In this document: positions 23,804 to 26,821 of the stretch, piece by piece
How the letters are laid out: the number at the start of each line of letters is the position of its first letter
Position numbering within the stretch: the stretch's first letter is position 1
Assembly (NCBI RefSeq): GCF_947179115.1
Contig: NZ_CAMXCI010000010.1
Span: forward strand, 1-26,821
DNA length: 26,821 bases
Direction of reading: 5' to 3'
Origin: Commensalibacter papalotli
GTDB lineage: Bacteria; Pseudomonadota; Alphaproteobacteria; Acetobacterales; Acetobacteraceae
The notes under the pieces: generated by a model
Seen by the model: the letters and a program-made list of their open reading frames with translations, nothing else
The model's database searches: none
Told to the model about the DNA's origin: nothing
Made by a program: the position numbers and the translations under genes

Positions 23804-25252
23804 TTAGTTTAGTTTTATATTTAATTTTTTAGCGATTCCTTGCCCATATTCTGGATCAATTTTCACAAAGTGTGCCAATACACGTTCAAGTATTTCTTGT
23901 TTCACTCCTTGCATAGATGCTGCTAGATTGCTGATCAATAATTCTTTTTGTTCAGCATTCATGAGTTTAAACAAGGCGGCAGGTTGGCTGTAATAATCTG
24001 AATCTGTTCTGTGATCATATTGACCTGCAGCACCAGAAAGATCAACAGGAAATAAAGGTTCTGGTTTATTCGTTTGTTTAGGAGCATTTACATAGCTGTT
24101 TGGCTCATAATTTGGGCTGCCACCACCATTTTGATCTAAACGCATTGCGCCATCACGCTGATAATTTGCATAAGGGCATTTTGGCGCATTAATAGGCAAT
24201 TGTTGATAGTTGGTGCCTATACGATAGCGTTGTGCGTCTGCATATGCAAATACACGTCCTTGTAGCATTTTATCTGGGGATAACCCTGTGCCAGGAACAA
24301 CATTACTTGGCGCAAAAGCTGCTTGTTCTACCTCAGCAAAATAGTTTTCTGGATTACGGTTGAGCTCAAAATATCCAACCTCATGTAATGGGAATTCTTT
24401 TTGAGACCATACTTTGGTAACATCAAAAGGATTTTCTTTATAGTTTTTTGCTTGTTCTTCGGTCATGACTTGGATGTAAACGCCCCATTTAGGATAGTCA
24501 CCTTTTTCAATAGCGTTAAACAAATCTTCAGTTGCATAATCTGGATTGCTGCCAGCTAGTTCCCCAGCTTTTTCTGGATCAAGATTTTTGATTCCTTGCT
24601 GGGTTCTATAGTGCCATTTTACCCATGTTCTGACACCATCTTTGTTAATTAGGCTGTAAGTATGGCTGCCATATCCATGCATAAATCTGAATCCGTCGGG
24701 AATTCCACGGTCAGAAAAAAGAATGGTAACTTGATGTAAAGCTTCAGGGGATAGAGAAAAGAAATCCCACATCATGCCAGAATCTTTAAGGTTGCTTTTT
24801 GGGTATCTTTTTTGCGTATGTATGAAGTCAGGAAATTTAATGGCATCTCGAATAAAGAACACAGGCGTATTATTGCCCACAATATCCCAGTTACCTTCTT
24901 CGGTATAAAATTTTAAAGAAAATCCTCTGGGGTCACGTGCTGTATCTGCAGAACCACGTTCACCACCTACGGTTGAAAAACGTGCAAGCATAGGTGTTTT
25001 TTTGCCAATTGTGTTAAAGAGATTTGCGTTGGTATATTGTGTGATATCTTTGGTAACAACAAACGTGCCATGTGCACCTGCGCCTTTGGCATGGACACGG
25101 CGTTCTGGAATATTTTCACGATTGAAATGAGCAAGTTTCTCAATTAAATTAAAATCGTCAATAAGGACAGGGCCTCTGGGGCCAGCTGTACGAGAATTTT
25201 GATTATCAGCAATCGGAGCGCCGTTGGCACCAGTAAGAGTTTTTTTACTCAT
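23804..25252 (-). CDS. katA: Monofunctional haem catalase, small-subunit clade
   Basis: Converts hydrogen peroxide to water and oxygen. The 482-residue length is that of small-subunit catalases. The active site is complete: His54 in RVHAKGAGAHG, Asn127 in VGNNTPVFFIRD, and haem ligand Tyr337 in RVFAYADAQRYRIGTN with Arg333. No signal peptide is seen, so it acts in the cytoplasm. AAGGA lies 9 nt before the ATG. No terminator is visible in the 125 bp to adhB, so read-through into adhB is possible. The 281-bp divergent gap to the glycosyltransferase holds no OxyR-type site that I could identify. Confidence 0.96.
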   Translation of the reverse strand: MSKKTLTGANGAPIADNQNSRTAGPRGPVLIDDFNLIEKLAHFNRENIPERRVHAKGAGAHGTFVVTKDITQYTNANLFNTIGKKTPMLARFSTVGGERGSADTARDPRGFSLKFYTEEGNWDIVGNNTPVFFIRDAIKFPDFIHTQKRYPKSNLKDSGMMWDFFSLSPEALHQVTILFSDRGIPDGFRFMHGYGSHTYSLINKDGVRTWVKWHYRTQQGIKNLDPEKAGELAGSNPDYATEDLFNAIEKGDYPKWGVYIQVMTEEQAKNYKENPFDVTKVWSQKEFPLHEVGYFELNRNPENYFAEVEQAAFAPSNVVPGTGLSPDKMLQGRVFAYADAQRYRIGTNYQQLPINAPKCPYANYQRDGAMRLDQNGGGSPNYEPNSYVNAPKQTNKPEPLFPVDLSGAAGQYDHRTDSDYYSQPAALFKLMNAEQKELLISNLAASMQGVKQEILERVLAHFVKIDPEYGQGIAKKLNIKLN

Positions 25253-25533
25253 TATTTATGTTCCTTAAATATAATAGTCAATAGATTAGTAATTCAGCTT
25301 TTTATTATACAATTCATGATAGAGGTTTGTAGTTTTTAATCAAACGAAAAAAAATAATATATCTTATTGATTATATGAATAATTATTAGGGTAAGCATAA
25401 TAAACTATATCTATTGCCGTTATTTATTATTCTGGCTTAACAAAGAAAATTGAAGATTTATGGTTTATAAATTGTTATGTTTTGCTTATGTGAAAAAGCA
25501 CAGAATATATATTGATAAAAATCAGGGGTTCCT

Positions 25534-26640
25534 ATGAAAATCTATTATGTGATCAGTAGTTTAGAAGGTGGTGGTGCAGAATTTATAATTCCTGATTTGG
25601 CTGACTTTTTTAAAAGCCAAGGACATAGTTTTAAAGTATTAGCATGCTTACCCAGAGATATGGAAACAGCTGCTTTATTGGAAAAAAGGAATGTGCCTTA
25701 TCAATTGCTTTCTTTAAATGGTGATAACCGTTTAAAATCAACCTATAATTTATATAAAGCAGTGAAAAAGTCTCCACCTGACCTGATTTGGACGTCTTTG
25801 TCTCGTGGAACGATGGATGGGCAAATAATAGGAAAATTATGTAATATTCCCGTTGTTAGTTGGAAGCATAGTGCTAATCTTAGGGCTTATAAAGCGGCGG
25901 CTCTTCGTTTTTTACAACGGTATAGTCAATTTTGGGTCGCAGATTCTGATGGTGTCGCTGATTTTTTACAAACTGGGATGGATGTTTCTGCTGATAGAGT
26001 GATGACGTGGCCTTTGTTTAAAGTTCCAGAAAGCTTGCCTAAAATGCCAGTCTGGGATGGAAATGGCGTATTTCATATAGGAAGTATGGGACGTTTACAC
26101 CCAGTTAAAAATTTTCATATTATGATCAAATCCATTGATTATATTAATCAGAAATACCCAGAAGTTGGAACAAAAATTCATTTTTCTATCGCTGGTGCAG
26201 GTGGTGAAGAACAAAAATTACAAAATTTAATTCAAAAGTTACAGTTAAATAATGTTGAGTTAGTAGGTTTTTATTCAAATGTTATGGATTATTTAAAAAC
26301 CTTGCATCTTTATACACAAACTTCAACTTATGAAGGGATGTGTATTGCGTTGCACGAAGCTTTGGCTGCGGGTTTACCTGTTATTTCTTCCTCTGTAGGA
26401 GAGATGCGTTTCTGTGTAAAGAATAATCCTATTGGCACATTGCTGGATGAAAACTCACCAGAAGCTCTAGGTGAGGCCATAGTTGAATATTTTCATAACC
26501 CAGCAAAGACAACTGAATATGCACAAAACGCGCGTAATTATATCCAGTCACGTTATAGTCCAATAGCTTTTCAAAATGCTGGAAAAGCTATTTTAAACCG
26601 TATTGAAACTGAAATTTTACCATCATTTCAAAAATATTAA
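25534..26640 (+). CDS. Glycosyltransferase family 4 (GT-B fold)
   Basis: A 368-residue retaining glycosyltransferase, likely transferring a sugar from a nucleotide donor to a surface glycan or lipid. The N-terminal Rossmann half starts IYYVISSLEGGGAE, the glycine-rich loop of GT4 enzymes. The C-terminal half has GRLHPVKN at 186-193 (donor phosphate Arg and Lys), VELVGF at 241-246, and the E-x7-E motif at Glu267 and Glu275 in STYEGMCIALHEALAAGLPV. There is no membrane helix. It stands alone, so donor and acceptor cannot be told from the context. A GGGG site precedes the ATG. Confidence 0.88.
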   Translation: MKIYYVISSLEGGGAEFIIPDLADFFKSQGHSFKVLACLPRDMETAALLEKRNVPYQLLSLNGDNRLKSTYNLYKAVKKSPPDLIWTSLSRGTMDGQIIGKLCNIPVVSWKHSANLRAYKAAALRFLQRYSQFWVADSDGVADFLQTGMDVSADRVMTWPLFKVPESLPKMPVWDGNGVFHIGSMGRLHPVKNFHIMIKSIDYINQKYPEVGTKIHFSIAGAGGEEQKLQNLIQKLQLNNVELVGFYSNVMDYLKTLHLYTQTSTYEGMCIALHEALAAGLPVISSSVGEMRFCVKNNPIGTLLDENSPEALGEAIVEYFHNPAKTTEYAQNARNYIQSRYSPIAFQNAGKAILNRIETEILPSFQKY

Positions 26641-26675
26641 AATTGGATGAATGTATTAGTTTAAATTTTTTGTAT

Positions 26676-26713
26676 AAAAACCCTCTCCTTTTTGTGTTTT
26701 AAAAGGGAGGGTT
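26676..26713. terminator. Hairpin between convergent genes
   Basis: Left arm AACCCTCTCCTTTT (26679-26692) pairs with AAAAGGGAGGGTT (26701-26713) with one bulged base. The T-tract lies on the minus strand side (AAAAA at 26676-26680), so it best serves the minus-strand gene at the window end. It may also stop the glycosyltransferase transcript. Confidence 0.7.
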
Positions 26714-26742
26714 ACATCAATTTATTTATAAATCGATTAAAA

Positions 26743-26821
26743 TTACGCAATTTTCTCTGCGACTTCAATCATATCTACGAAATATTCTGATGTTGCGGTT
26801 AATTCGACCTTAATCAATTTA
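26743..26821 (-). CDS. C-terminal end of an unidentified gene (partial)
   Basis: The minus strand is open from the window edge for 25 codons to TAA at 26743-26745. The peptide has a plausible coding composition (KVELTATSEYFVDMIEVAEK and a short Ile-Ala end), and a terminator-like hairpin follows 30 bp on. Too little is visible to name a family. Confidence 0.5.
   Translation of the reverse strand, partial: KLIKVELTATSEYFVDMIEVAEKIA

Noticed and set aside
25253..25533. OxyR or Fur site in front of katA
   Set aside because: ATAG and CTAT-like tetramers occur, but not with the 7-bp spacing OxyR needs, and no 19-bp Fur-like dyad was seen.

Overview
The window is AT-rich chromosomal DNA of a bacterium. 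The best guess is a low-GC acetic acid bacterium (Acetobacteraceae, of the Commensalibacter kind). That assignment is inference. It rests on the gene families seen together: an OprB carbohydrate porin, secreted GH3 beta-glucosidases, a Zymomonas-type iron alcohol dehydrogenase, and an alaC-hom-glpX-recJ operon behind an OmpA-like lipoprotein. No rRNA, phage, transposase or CRISPR array is visible.

Left part (1-5231). An initiator tRNA-Met sits beside the wreck of a PD-(D/E)xK restriction-endonuclease-like gene carrying two stops and two frameshifts. Next comes ilvD (dihydroxy-acid dehydratase), with a possible 30-codon Ile/Leu/Val-rich reading frame just upstream. Two paralogous lipoprotein genes follow on the minus strand, one intact and one broken by a single-base slip in an A-run. 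Then come three tRNA-Glu genes on the minus strand (one CTC, two TTC). The two TTC copies lie in an exact 106-bp repeat.

Middle part (5232-14914). A minus-strand operon reads OmpA-like lipoprotein, alaC, hom, glpX, recJ, covering alanine and homoserine metabolism, gluconeogenesis and DNA repair. Divergent from it are a ClpP-family protease with an apparent Asp-to-Asn change in its triad and, 24 bp behind, a ferritin-like di-iron protein of unknown function. A convergent gene encodes a Tat-type periplasmic solute-binding protein with a 9-base G tract in its signal region and no ABC partners nearby. A tRNA-Asn follows.

Right part (14915-26821). oprB and two tandem GH3 beta-glucosidases form a likely saccharide uptake and hydrolysis locus. 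The two GH3 genes are paralogs that also share their terminator stem. The first has lost the nearly invariant Lys-His pair of GH3 (it has Lys-Gln), while the second keeps it. Then come a two-TM hypothetical protein, an adhB-type alcohol dehydrogenase, a monofunctional catalase, a GT4 glycosyltransferase and the tail of an unidentified minus-strand gene.

No wholly new multi-gene system is evident. The points most worth checking are the divergent GH3 paralog with a 44-bp dyad upstream, the ClpP/di-iron pair, the poly-G tract in the solute-binding protein, and the decayed nuclease next to the tRNA.
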